From Gordionus sp. m RMFG-2023 (lineage: Eukaryota > Nematomorpha > Gordioida > Chordodea > Parachordodidae), in contig NC_088777.1 of the NCBI RefSeq assembly GCF_954871325.1, positions 13,493,366-13,557,365 on the forward strand: a DNA stretch of 64,000 nucleotides. Reading direction: 5' to 3'. Each line of letters starts with the position of its first letter. Position 1 is the first letter of the stretch. Under the pieces are notes generated by a model. That model had not been told where the DNA came from. It made no database searches and worked only from the letters and a program-made list of their open reading frames with translations. This document shows positions 13,701-28,700 of the stretch, one piece after another. Made by a program: the position numbers and the translations under genes.

Positions 13701-16700
13701 TTGTACGTAATTTAAAAACTTATTCGTTATGGAAAAGAGAAATCTAAAAAATACCAAATTTTAGTAAAATTCAATAAAACTCATTTTAATATATATCAGA
13801 AATCTGCATACCTGGACCAAAGCCCTGACTGGGTATATGGGCAGGACGGTATAAATTTTTTTTAAATAAACCCAGACGGGTACAAGCCGGAAATTTTTTT
13901 CCCTATAAACCCAGGCTGGGCTGAATATTTTAAAACTCGACTCTATCATTCATATATAATAAAAAAATTATAATATAATTAATAATTGTACCATAAAATG
14001 ATATATCAATTTATTTAATTTTCATATTTCTGATATATCCATTTCAAAATTATTTATATTTCTCGTTAATTAATATAAGTAGACTAATTTATCATTTTCA
14101 TTTTTAATCAAAAATTACATAAATTATAAGAAAGAAAGAAATAGTACTATCTAAACAATTGCATTATAATATAATATTATAAACAAATCTTATCATTAGT
14201 AAATTATCATTAACATGGATAATAGGCTATTATGGAGCCATGAATTCATAAGAAATTAGAACGACAAATATCCAAACCAATGTTCTGGCAATTATAGGAA
14301 TATTCTTTAGTATAGTTCGGAGATAGTAAAATTTTCTTCTATCTGCTAGGGAAAGAGGTACCTCATAGCCAAAGTTTTCGAGGGGGATGTGGCAACAGGA
14401 AATTTAAATTCAACTGTGAATATTTGTTTTTTTTATATCGGCCACCGTAGAGTTTTTGTACGTGTTAGATTTAGAGAATATGTCTACACAAGTGGAATGT
14501 AATCCCAAGTGAGAAGGATACCCCTTTCCTATGGAATTAAGGCTAAAGCATCTGGCCTCTTACTATCTAAAGTATTGAAACATAAAAACTAGAGGATGCA
14601 TGGTTTGTTAGCTCTTCTTAGAGTTTTGAATATTTTATTGTTAACTGTGCTATATTTGGGGTACCTGCCTTATCGAGTGTAATGGATAATTTCCATTTTC
14701 TTCAACTCTTATGTTGCAAAGAGAACAAGTGAAAGGCACACGATATTGTAGATTATTATATATCTTAATTTCTACACATCATAATACGTATATCAAAATT
14801 ACTAAATAAATTTATTAAAAAGACTATCGGCAAATTCCTACAATATAAAATCCCAAACCTCTGATTCTCACAGTTGGGCAAAAGAAAATATGTGATGAGA
14901 TAAAATAGTGTAATCAATATATAATTAAATTTCTCGAAAAATAGAATATGGGCAAACTTTCATAAAGATTAATTACAAACTGACAGATACAACATATTAA
15001 ATTTTTGTTTATTAGAAAATAACATACAATATAACCAACTCCATCATTTTAATTTGTCCTTATAAAAAAATACATTTTGCCAAAAAAGGGTAAGCTTTTT
15101 CTTTGGTGTCAGGTCAAGTGAAAAAATCTTTATTTAAAAAAAGATATTTTTAAAATGATTTTATATTAGCGTGAAAACGAAGCGTAAAATGTCGAATTGG
15201 TCCGGGCCGAATTATATAACCTAACCGGGCCGAAATTTTTTAACAAACCGGGCCGGGCCTAGTAATTGGAATCTCTGCAGTCTGATATTTATTAACAGAT
15301 GAATATTTATTCCAAATCATGCTTTCCCTTGCATGGAAATATCTAGGTTAGCAGAAAAAAATAGGTCCCTCTTAGATTAGATTTTCAAATTCACCAAACG
15401 GGTTGTTGTAGTATTAACGAAAGACTAGATAATTTTAACTTCTTTGAGCAAATCGACCATAAACCGCATCTACTTGCACCAATTGAACCCAATAAGGCTA
15501 TATATATATTTCCCCCATATTTTATTGTTGAATCTCTAGTGTGAGAAAATGGTTTATGCCTATATATCTATCTAACGTGCGAAATTTCTAAGGCCATTTC
15601 CAAAAAGTTGTTTTTTTTCAAAAAGGAAGAAAATAAACATAGCAAATATTCTTCCACCCTCATTTTTTTCGCTTTGAGAAACAATCTTGTTCGGAAATAA
15701 CCTACTAATTTCTAAAAATTTGGTTTTCGTAAAAAAAACAGTTCTTGAATAAAAACAATTTATATTCTTTATTTTATCGATAATATATATCTCAGTAGTA
15801 CATTTTTTTAAAATATGAATTCATCAGATAAAAAATATATTACATTATAAATAGAACTAAAATAAGCATGGAAATACAATTTAAAATTAATTTCCAAAAA
15901 TATAAATTATTTATGCCATTTATTTTTAATAAGCTATTTCATATAATTTTAAAAAATTTAACATGTTGATTACACATATAAAATTATTATGAAATAATTA
16001 AATAAAGGGAAATATCTAAAAAATAATTGTCAAAATAAATGAAATTATCGATTCCGGCGATAAGTTAATTCACAGATAATTTAACAAATCTTTTGAAGGA
16101 GATAAGACTTTTCTGTGCTGTCATAACTAGCTCAGGTTATTTTCTCCCAACCTCTCAAGGGAAAGAGGATTTTTTCTCATTTTATCTGTTTTTTTCCTTC
16201 ATGGATGATTATATTCTACTTGGTTTCGCTAATTAATTTTACTATAAAGGATGGTAGTATGTCCCTCGAACTATTTTTTTTTAGTTTTGCCATTATATTT
16301 TTGGAGGGATACAATAATTCTAGATCAGGATTTAAGAAAGACTTGATTCTTTTTTATATGGATAAAAAGCCCGATATTTTTGTTTAAAGATCAAATAAGA
16401 CATTTTAACTGTTATTCACAAAAATAACTAAATTTTAATAGAGCACTTACTAAAAACTGATCAATTTAGACATAGCAATCCCACCTCTAAATTAAATAAT
16501 AAATTAGAAAATTAAAATTATCAGAAAAATTTAAATTTATTAAAATTTAACTTTTCAAAAATCTCAAAATATAAAATTAAAAATCTATGGTTGTGTCCTA
16601 GGTAGGTTTAGCTTAATAGCCGGCTTTTATGTAACAGCTAAATAACCAAAAAAGTAAGAAGAAATTAAGATATTAAGCATGCCACTCATTTAATTTTCTA

Positions 16701-19700
16701 AATAACGATTCTATACATATCAGTTTAAATTAAGTGAACAAATTTTTAAATATACCGTAGATTAATAACCAATCTTTCTTGATTGCATATTGTCATAAAT
16801 GATGCAATCATAGAATAAAATTAAAGATTGAAATATTCATCCTCATATATTTATAGAATTGTGTCATCATTAACAATTCCTTAAATGAATTTTGAAACCA
16901 TTATTTATCATGGCGATTCTAATATATTTCATTTATTTGAGATCTTTCTTGTGAATCAGTATAGGCTGCTAGACTAGATCATAGATTAGCAGTAACAGTT
17001 CCATGAAAACTTTAAATAAGAAAATGCGTCTCTGAAAGAGAAATTAAAAATATTCGTTATTATAAAAAAAAATAAGATAATTATATATAAAGCTGTGAAC
17101 GATAAAATTGCAAATAAATTACACATAAAGCAGTGAACGATAAAATTACAAATAAAATTTTAATTTTGGATATCTTATAAATATGATAATGAAATATATT
17201 TAATAAGTAACTTGAAAAGTAACTAGTTAATTCGGTCGTTATATTTCAAAAATGCCACTCATTATATTGTCTTTGCGCATATTATCAAATTCGAAAATAA
17301 CTAATAATAGTGATTATTTACAAAATTATATCTCCAATAAATCTAACTAGCATTAACAACACTAAATAAATTTTAAAATTCACATATTGTTATAAAACTT
17401 TGTATCAAATTCATTTATAAAATATAAACACGAAAAATTTCACCTATTTAGGATTGCTAGATAGATATTAACAATACTGGACTATGAGATATTTGAATAA
17501 GATGTTTTTAAATTGTATATGTATATATTATAAGTTAATTAAATGAGATTGTGGGTTAATCTACTTATTATACCATTATTATATCAGGATCTGGTAATGT
17601 TAATAATAAAATAAACAAAATTAATTTTTTACAAAATATATATTATAATACTGTATATATTTCTTATTACTAATCAGAATAAGATCTTATTTGGATCTAA
17701 AACAAAATCTTTGAAAAATACAAAAAAAAATATAAGTATATTTATTTAAAAAAAGACAAACTTGTTCATACTTTAAAAAAAGTCAAATTTGGGTGTCCTC
17801 GTTCAAATACTTTTTAGCCTACTATGCTAAAAAGCAATTAAGCATACAAATTAAACCGATCTAGGACACAGCCTATGTGATTAAAGATCTTTGCAAAAAC
17901 TCACTTTCATTTATAAAAATAATATACAATGTTTTTTAAATAAAGACACCATGATTATTCTAAAGGCTGTTTGAAAAAGTACACTAAGTGACTAGTGTTA
18001 CCAAATCATGCTTAGTGAAAATTTTTATTAAAATAAGGTGAATTTAAAAAATTTTTATTTTCATTGCATTTATAAATAATTAAATTCGAATTAAATTCAT
18101 ATAACTTAAAAATCATATTTTTTTTTCTTTTTTTTAATTGCAGATATTTTTCATAATATAATTGGTCTTTTCTCTAAAATGTATAGAAAATCTTGACATA
18201 AAAATCGATTTAGAACTGTATTGTGAGTATATATTTGCTTCTAAAGATACCACGGATTCCATTCCTCTCATTTGTCCATTAATTATTGAAACATTTTTTT
18301 AAAGTTAGCATTATGTATGAGCTGGTATAACAAAATTGGATTGCAATATCTTTAAAATATCTGCCATGTTTTTAGTGAAGGGGAAGTATTGTATATTCAA
18401 AATAACATATTTTATTAAAATCTTTATCAATATTAACACGTTGGTCCTAGGCCTCCCCAAAGGTGAGCATACGTAAATTATATGAAGGCCCAACCTCCAT
18501 ATAATTATGCCGATTTTTTTTCTCAAGGATACCAACAAACCTTGTAAACCAGATATGAAGTTATATGAGGGTGGATAAAGGGTCCTACTTCCAAAAATCT
18601 TATAAAATAATTATTTTTAATTAAATAAATTTTTATAAATAATGTTATTTGAGTAATAATTATTAATTAGAATGTAAAATAAATATTAAGATAGAGAACT
18701 TAAAAATGAGAATATAAAATGGTGGACATTAGAAAATAGATTAAAATTTAGCAAAAAAACTAATAAATAAACCAGGCAGGTTCGGATAAAAATAACGGTT
18801 CAAATTTCAGGTTTGGTTCGTAAAAAATTTAAATATCGGTTCTATCCAAACCTACATTCGAATTATGTATAGAGAAAATATTTTTTTTTATTTTATCATT
18901 AATTTAAAAAACACATGTATAAAACCTTCATTTTTATTAATTGCACATTATAAAATAATATTTAATTTATAAATATAAAAATAAGAATAATAAGAATAAG
19001 AATATATATCAATGATTAATTTTAATATGAACAATATTTTACTTTTTTTTACTTAAATTTTTTTATTAAGCCGCACAATTAATATATTTTCAAAATTCGT
19101 CTCACTCAAATTACCTTATGAGGAGATAGTATAAATTTAATTGTTGAAAAGCATCTTTCCACACTAACTCGGGTAGCCGGCACTGCCAATATGATATCAG
19201 ATTTGATGTGCCATTTATAATAATATTTTATATTTAATTTTTCTCTAAGCATTACAAGCTTATATATTTTAAAAAAATGTTGTAAAATGACAATATATTA
19301 AAGTTTATAAAAATTATGACAGACACTTTTCAATCAAATGTGATTGATGATAAACTTTAAAATAATTTGAATGTAATTGAAATTTTTTCAATATACTAAT
19401 AATAACTTACATATTTTTTTATAAGCATAAAATCATGAGGCTCGAACCGGTTCAGATACATTATAGCGGTTCGGTTCAGGTTCGGCTATAATTTTTTAGC
19501 GGTTTATGTTCGGTTCAGGTTCAATAAAAAATACTGGTCTTTAGCGGTTTAACGGTTCGGTTCGGGTTGGATTGGATTAAACAAAATGGATTTATAATAA
19601 TGAAAAAACGTGTTTTGGTAAGGTAAATTTATGTAAAAAATAAATAAAGAAATCTAAATAGGGTTAAAGTAAATAAGGTAGTGTTCTAAAATAGAAAATC

Positions 19701-22700
19701 TTTTTTAATAATTTATTTTTTAAGATATTGGAATAATTTGTAAAAGTATGATAGTAAAAAAAAATATGGAGCTAAAAAAGAAATAAATAAAAATGGTGGT
19801 TAAAAATATTTTAGAATAAGAAATGTTAAATGAATAAAAAATATAAAGTAAGAAATATTAGTTTTCATTAAATTAAAGAATTAATAAAGTAGGTGATTAT
19901 AAATTTTTTTTTAATTTAAAAATATGTAAACTATTTGTAAAATAAAATCTATATAAAAACTGTATAATAAAAAAAAATTTGTATAATAAATTGTATGTGG
20001 GTGGGAGTAGGTAAAAAAAGAGAGCCGTGGATGGCAATGCAGTTAGATCTGCATATATCAATAGATATGCGCTATCTAAGATATTTAAAAAGTAAATTAA
20101 ATTAATGTATTATATAGGATATTGATATATAATTAGTTTAATATGAGGAAAATTTAAGATTATTTATATAGAGAAAATAAGATAATATATTTAATAGAAA
20201 GGTGAATAGAAAAAAATGTATTTAATAGTTAATAAGAAATTTGGAAGAAGGTAAATGAGTAGTAAGATTATAATTAAAAGGAGTTATAAATTTAATAATC
20301 TTATCTATTTTGAATCCATAGAATTGCCACATCAATAATATGAAATTAAATATAGAATACAAGAATTATTTCCAATTAAATAATTAATTTCATTTGTAAT
20401 TGGTAGTCTATCTATAATGATATTGAGATTAATGTTCATATCATTTCAATTTATCCTAATAGAATTTAACTTAGAGTCAATAGTAGTTTCCATTTCATGA
20501 TTAACATTTTTCACATTACATTTCATAACCCAAATATATAGCATTCCCTTTTCATCATCATATAAATAATATAAAGAGTTTGATATCATTCATACAGTAG
20601 CGTACGCAGGAATTTGGTGTGTGGGGGGGGGCGGGGATAATTAAAATTTTTTAAAATAAAATTATTGTTATTTAAAAATATCAAGTTTATTAGGACTAAT
20701 AACTATTTCTAATATACAAATTTAAATTAATATGAATTATAAAAAATTAAATATATAAACCGATATATAAAAATAAATTTGATTTAAAAAATATTAAACG
20801 AATATAACCGGCGGCATATAAATACTTTAAATAAATCTGAATTATAAAATATTAAGTGGATATAACCAGGATATGATGACTATAAAATAAATAATCCATA
20901 ATAGAAATTTAAATTTTTTTGAGCTTTAAAAATTTATATATAAAGTATAAAAATCTAAATGTTGGAAATATGAATAATTATATTTTTTATGTAAAAGAAA
21001 AATATATAAGACATTAAAAAATGATAGCACAAAAAATATTATAGAAACATTATATTTTTATAATGTAAAATCCAATCTTCGTTGGGAGGGAGCTAATTTT
21101 TCAACTATCTCATCCGTGTTTGGCGTCAAATGCCTATGAATATTCAAAAGGGATAGACCATTCAACCTACTTTCAGAAGTTGTACTTCTTAGGTACGTTT
21201 TTAATCTTCTTAAAGAAGAGAATGTTCTCTCATTAGTTGCAGTACTAATGGGAAGAGTTGCTAATATATATAATAATTTCAATATATTGGGAAAATAATC
21301 TAAAAGATGTTTGAAATGATGCAAAGCAAGCATCATAGCATTTTTTGGGACTATATCAACCATAGTTAATTTTTTATATAGTTGGCATTCAGCTAAAGCA
21401 TCATGAGATACATTAATGTCTTCATGATAAAAATCTTCCAAATATTTTATTTTTTTTCTATCACCATCTGAAAAAGGTTCAGAGGGCTTTTGCGGAAGTA
21501 ATATCTGCAGATTGATAAGTGTTTCTTGATAAATTAAAAACCTTTCATTTACTTGGGTTATAAATGTATCCAAAAGAGGTATAAAGACATTTATTTTATA
21601 ATTTTCTTCTATTGACCCTATATTAATATTTGGACGATAAGTTTGCCTTACTGTAAGTCGAGGGAGACAAATATTGAAGTAGTATAGCTCTGCTTTTGAT
21701 TCAACATTAACATATAAAATAAGAAATTCCTCATCAGCATTAGCACTAATTTCTTTGAGTTCTAATAAAATTGTCTCTGCTATTCTCATCATCTCAATCA
21801 AATTAATATCAGGTTTTTGAAAAGTATTACATAAAATAGTTGTATAATTAAATAATTTATTAATACATTCTAATGCGAAAAAAAAATTTGGTATAAGTAT
21901 TGAATCCAGTAACTTGCTTGCTTCAGAAATATCTTTTTCAGACATTGTGATATTTCTATAAGAGCATTAATAATCGGCTCTTCTAACTCGATAAAAGCTG
22001 TTACTGCTTGATGTCGAAGACTCCATCTTGTTGGACAAGCTTTTTGCAATTTTTTTCTCCTTGTTGGGCAAGGAGTTTCAGATATAATACTGTTCAAAAT
22101 ATTTTGACGCTTGGGGTATAAACATCTCATAGATGCTAGATATTTTACCTGATATAAATATAAAAAATTTAATTTAATAATTAAAAACCTAAGCAATTTG
22201 ATATCTATGGTAAAGAACATGAATCCGATATTGCTAAGTTGATTGAATGGGCAGCACAGTGGACATATATAGCTGTTGGGCATTTTTTTTAATAAATGCC
22301 TGAAGCTCATTGAATTGTCCACTCATTGCACGTGCTCCATCATACCCTTGCCCACGTATCATATTTATATTTAGCTATATTTTTTAAAATAATTTTATAA
22401 TAAGATTAATTATTACTTTTAATTTTTTAAGATTCACAAATATTACATCAGCTAAAGCAGACCCAGTCATGCTTGAAACAGGAATAAATTGGAGAAACAT
22501 TTCCTTGATAATGTTTTTATGAGTATCTACATATCGCGCACACAATGACATCTGCTCAATGCCAGCAATGTCCGTGGTCTCATCTGCCAAAATTGAGAAG
22601 CATGGGGCAGAATTGATTTCAACAATCAATTTTTCTAAAATGATATTGTTGCAAATATCAATTATCTCATTTTAAATCCTAGGGCTGAGATAAGTAGCAT

Positions 22701-25700
22701 TTTTATTGGTACTATTGAGGCTCTCCATTAATACAGGATCTCCTAATGCTTTAAATTTAAAAAGTCCACGGAAATTACCTTCGTTATCATTATTATTAAA
22801 ATTTAAGCTTCCTGAATCCTTGTGGCCACGAAGTGCTAGGCCTTGCAAGCCACAATATAATATAGCCTCACTAGTTAGTTTTATCTTGCCTCTATTTTCT
22901 TTTGCAATTTTAACCCTATTTTTACCAATTATTGATGAAATGGGAATCATATCCCACTTTTGAATTGATTCTTTTGAGGAAATCATCAGTACACAGCTTT
23001 TGTTTATTAAATTATTATACTATACTTTTTTGCTTTTTGGCATGATTTTCACCTTCAGCGTTTTTTAAAAAAAGTCTAATATCCATGACTATAAATTTGA
23101 AAATTATAATACCGAGATATTTAAAAATAATAGATAAATATCACGCCACAAGGAAAACTTGAAAACGAAATTAATTGCTAAAGTAAATTAGTAAATGAAA
23201 AAGGTAATAATATAAAAATTTAAAAAGAAATAGATATGAATAATTATAATAAAATATAAAAAATAATATTTTTGAAAAATATGTCCGGCATCTGCATTTT
23301 GGCTTTGGGGTGGGGGGGGGGGTGTACGCCAATGCATTCATATGATAATTAATAAAATAAATCAGTTCTTTTTTTGGTAATGATAGCAGTCAATTTTCGA
23401 ATTTTATATATGGATTTTCTTTTTCTTTGGTAATGATCAGTCAATTATCGAATTTTCTCTTAATATATCTTAAAATGTTGGTGAAAATTATAGCATTTCA
23501 TTTTCTTTGGTAATGATTGCAGTCAATTTTCGAATTTAACATATGGATTTTAATTACATTTCTAACAACAATATTCCAAATTGTTCGCATTAATTTAGGA
23601 CATCTCACTCATAAATAAAAGTATCATTTTATTATAATGAACGATTTAAGTTTTCAAAATTATTCGAGCAACTTTGACTTATTTTTTTTTCAAAAAATCT
23701 ATTGACTTTTCTAAATTTAGCATGTTTAATTTCCATTCTTTGTAATCATCACATTAAGGAATGGGCAAAAGTGGCTAAAAGGCTATTTATAAAAATAAAA
23801 CAATAATTTAAAAAACACTATTAAAATACAAAAATTATTTAAGTCAATTTATAGGCAATATATTTTATTTATTTATATTTTATTATAAATTAAGGTTAAA
23901 GATGATTTGATAAATGAACTTACGAAAAATCACATAGAAATATTGACGGCCGAATCTTTCACAGATAATTCCGTTATCAACCAATTAGAGAATATCAAAG
24001 TTTTTAAAATTTAGCTCCTATATTTTAAAAAAATTTACTTTTTCAAATTTTTTTAATAAACTAATCTTTTTTAGCCCTGTATTAATTAACTATTAGAGAG
24101 TAAAGTAAAATATCTGCTGAACTGTTAAACTCTATGGTCTATCTAGGACAATAAAATAACGTTATTATAACAATTATCAGTAGTTGGTTAGATATCTCTG
24201 AGTTGTTACTTTAAAAATGTTTAAAATATATAAATATTTTCATATATCACGATTAACACAAAGTAGACCACTAATTAAAGGTCATAGTAAATAAGAGGTT
24301 AAATTATTTGAAACTTGTAACCACCATGCTTTGCAGGAAGAAGAAATGTTCAATAATTGATCAATTTCAAAGTATCTATCATAGGTGATAATATGGAAAT
24401 ATATATTATTCAAATGTGAAAGAAAATAAAGTGTAAATAATTAGGTAGCCATTAGCGCACTACTTCTTTTTTTAAATCGGTAGCATTTTTAAAAGTAGCT
24501 TTTGGTATCACAGATGAAGAGTGCATAAAATAGTACTTCAAACAAAGACATACTTTAAATAATACAATGCTCATATTTTTGAAGTGATTATTATTTAACA
24601 AGAAAATTTTTATCATAATTTGTTGAATATTATATTCTGAATCTATGAGAATTGAAAGGCATTAATGTTATTGGCCTCATAATCTTGATGCAATAATTAT
24701 GTGATAAAAAAATTAATAATCCCTGCACATTTGATAATAACCTAGACCAATAATAAAATGACTAAGGTATTATTATTTGCCAACTAATTAAAAAATTAAG
24801 TTACTGTGCTATACTATAACGACAGCAAATCACTTCTCAAAATGAACAAGTGAAAAATTGTTGACATTATCTAAATCTTAACAAAAATAGTGAAATTTTT
24901 CATGAGATCTAGATAACTTTAATTGTAAAAATTTCGAAGATTTTAAGTTTTAAAAAAAAATTATGAGAATTTTTGTATAGGGTTTAAATAAAGCAAAATT
25001 ACCTTATTATATATATTTTTGCTAAATTCTATCTAAAACATGAAATGATTAAAAATTGATAATAAAATTTTTAATTTCCTTTATAAGAGTTAAAATGTAC
25101 GTTTTGCCTCCAAAATTTTTACATCTTAAAATTATTTAAAAATAACTCGGGCAGTGGCGGAGCTAGGAATTTTTCTTAGAGGGGGTCCATACATATATAA
25201 GACTGGTAGCTTCGCCCCCTAACAATATCTTCGATATTATATAATAAATATAGTTAATGCATCAATATTCGATATTATATAATAAATATAGTTAATGCAT
25301 CAATAATATATTATTATAATTTAGTAGATTATCTCAATGATTTTATAATAATACTATCCAGAATAATTTCAATAGTAATATATTATCCTTCCACCAACAT
25401 CAAAACTAGAAAAATATAAATATTCATGGTATTTATTTGATATAAAGTAACTTTTAAGTCTTTTGAACGTATAATCTAAAAAAAAATTTTGCTCTGGGAG
25501 GGGTCCAAACCCGAAAACCACCCCCGTAGCTACACCACTGAACTCGGGTGTTGTTGCTATGTCTCCGTTTTATAAAATATTCTTTGCTTCATCTTCAACG
25601 TGATGATCAATTTAAATGATTCGCAGTCCGATCGCGAAGAAACAAGATTTGTTTTTGAGGAGACTATATTCCGACAATTTCGCTTGTTAGGTTTTTAATT

Positions 25701-28700
25701 GCGCATGTGGAGATAGTTTTGAAGATGTTCGTGAAGCGTATAAGATTATTTTAGGTTGTTAATAAGAAAAAACTCACGTGTTTAAATTCCTAAACAACGA
25801 GAAATTTTTTCAAGCCCATCACGTTTTGCAATATAAAAAAAACACCCATTTAATCGTACCCACTTAAAAAGCAAAAATTAGTAAAAAATTAAATTTTATA
25901 TAATATAAAATTGTCTAGATATTTACTTTAAAATACTAATATGTTTACATTTTACTTCTAAGTAATTAAGCGGCCATTATGAGTCATTGTTTGTCTAAAA
26001 ATTTTCCATTAATAAAAAGGTGAAACATGCAAGAATAATCATAGCCGCCATGTACGAAGACTCCGCTAGAAATATCATGTGTCAGGTAGGATTTAAATAA
26101 ATTATTTATAAATATGATTAACATAATGTTAAATCGTTCTCATCTCTTGATAAATATCAATAGAATCTCTAAAAAGTAGCACGAATGCTCTCAGCATGCC
26201 TAAATTGGATTTAATAATACTTAAAACAATTTCTATATTTGAAAAAATTAATTTTGATTTCTTTGATTTTCAATATTTTTTTTATATTGTCCATTAGGTA
26301 AGATATTATATGGAGAGAAGTCACTAGAAAGAAATAATTTACTAACCTTACATTTTTAGATAAAGCTCTACCATAATTATCATGGCTTTTTACTCTAAAT
26401 GATTTTTTGCTAAACTAAAATATACCCAGCAGAATATATCTGCAATCAGCTTTAAACGTAAATTAATATCAATTTTTCAAAAAGAATTCAATAAATATGA
26501 CTAAATTTCTATATGTTAACCAGTAAGGCTCTTCCATCTTTTATGCACTATAAAATAGTTATTTTAGATATATATACAATATTGACCAATATTCAAAAAT
26601 GATTTCAAAAATATAATGGAAATTTTGCCAAAGGTGTATAGAATGAAGATGTATGGGCCCAGATATGTATGGATCTTCCCAGGTTTTTATAGTCAAAAAT
26701 GGTGGTTAACTGAGCCTAGCTCCAACAATTTTAGTTCCAAATCTAAAAACGGTTCATGTACAGCTTATGAGATGAGCTCTGTTCTCAAGAATTACATTGG
26801 TATTAATGGAAGCCCTCTAAGCACTTCAGAAAATCTTACCATTGGTGGAATCGTAAATTATATTCCTTTCTATTATTATTCTAACTCAATTCAATTTAAT
26901 TATTTTTCTAATTCCGTAATTATTCTATTCTTACAAATTTATTCTATTTTTATTTTCATAGTAGACAGAGGGGATCTATATTTTCCTTTTATAAATTTTT
27001 GTAATATCATTTTAAGCTAATAAAAAAATTATCCATACTCCCTCCCTCTTCTCTCCCCCAAAATATTATGTAACATAAACAATATTTTAAAAGAAAATAC
27101 ATAATAGTTAGGTATATAAGCTGCTGTTAAATATCTATTTAAAACATGATTTATAGTGTGATGATGATGACTCTCTTTATAATATAGACAATTCCGACCG
27201 TTTCTGCCTTTCGAATCTACTGGATAATTACATTTTACACAAATGTAAGTCTAGATTATGCCACACTCTAGGCGTAACCTGACAGTGATTCTCAATTGTT
27301 CTTCTGATAGGATATAACTAAGATTACGACTAGAAAGTGCTTCTAACTATTCATGCCCACCAAATCTTTCTTTTAATTGGAATAACATTTAAGTGTGGAT
27401 TAACTGATGATTGATTGAAAGTTGAGTATTAATCGTATGAAATGGTTTTTGTGGGCGGTGTTTGACGGGAAGAGGTGTTTGAGGTTACATTGGCTTTCCA
27501 TCTATTTGTTACATCATCCAATAAAATGAGGGAAATAAAGCCTGAGATCCTACTTAGTGATTTTCTAGCTACGCCTATTTTCTCCTTATTTCCTTCCTAT
27601 TTTAACCCATCTAATTCTATTCTATTCGTCCCAACAAATGTAATAGACGCCTTCTACATTTGTGAAGCTATACCAATCTAGGAATAATATATCAAGAGAG
27701 TTTATAATTCACCCTGCTTACGCATATGACGCCGTGTGGGCTATTGCTACAACACTGGACAATGTATCCAAGACTTTACGTTCTATGAAAGAAAAGGAAG
27801 AAATTCTTAAAGTTCCTGAAAATATATCTGCCCGTAATAGTAATTTTATCTCTGGTAACGAATGCAATATCCTTGAAAATTTTAAAAATATATCAGAATG
27901 TAATATCTTCAAAAATGTATCTGATTACAAGAATTGCCATAACTCAAATGCCGAATGTAGAACCGATCAAAATTTCGAGCAATCATATTCCAACATTTAT
28001 GATAATGGGAATTTTTCCTATAATGGTTTAAATTGTTCGTCACCTCATAATATAGTTTATAATGAACAAAAGAGTAAAAGATTATATTACTTGGGTGATT
28101 TTGATTATGCAAATCAAATGATTGGAGATTTGATCTTTCAAACCATGTCAAGCACAAAATTCCTGGGTGTTTCTGTAAATTCTACTTTTCCCTTTCCTTT
28201 ATTTTTTCATCAATTTATTATATCATTTTAGGGATTAGTTTCATTCAATAAAAATGGTGATAGAGTAGGAGATCTGCAGATAGAACAATTACAGAACAAC
28301 ATTAATGTCATTGTTGGAAAAATTCCGGTGGATGCCTCGGATATTCATTGGCTGCCTGGGAAATCTTTAAATTTTGAAGAAGGTATACATGAATTTTGAT
28401 AATAACATTATATATATAATATTAATTATTATTTTAAAGGGAAGGCACCCAAAGACTATCCGACCATACTTTTCGTATCCCGTTCCGTCGGTCTGAGTAC
28501 CTTTTGCACATTCGTAGCTATCAATCTGCTTGGAATTTTATATGCTTCCACTTTGCTCGCTTTCAATATTTATAACAGGAATAAAAGGTCCATTTTTATT
28601 TATCATTATATTTTCATAATTCTGTTTATTACATTTATTTTATATTAATTTTTATTCATTATATATGTTAGCGGCATTTTCGGCAATGTGAGGTAGTGGT

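Noticed and set aside
13790-15290. One large element joining the two GC-rich patches
   Set aside because: The ends are only weakly alike and no 8-bp duplication connects them. Kept as two separate patches.
22706-22963. 85-codon plus-strand frame
   Set aside because: A shadow of the hAT transposase on the minus strand.
27475-27681. Open frame overlapping the start of exon 7
   Set aside because: A different frame from the receptor, no family resemblance, and it spans the splice acceptor region.
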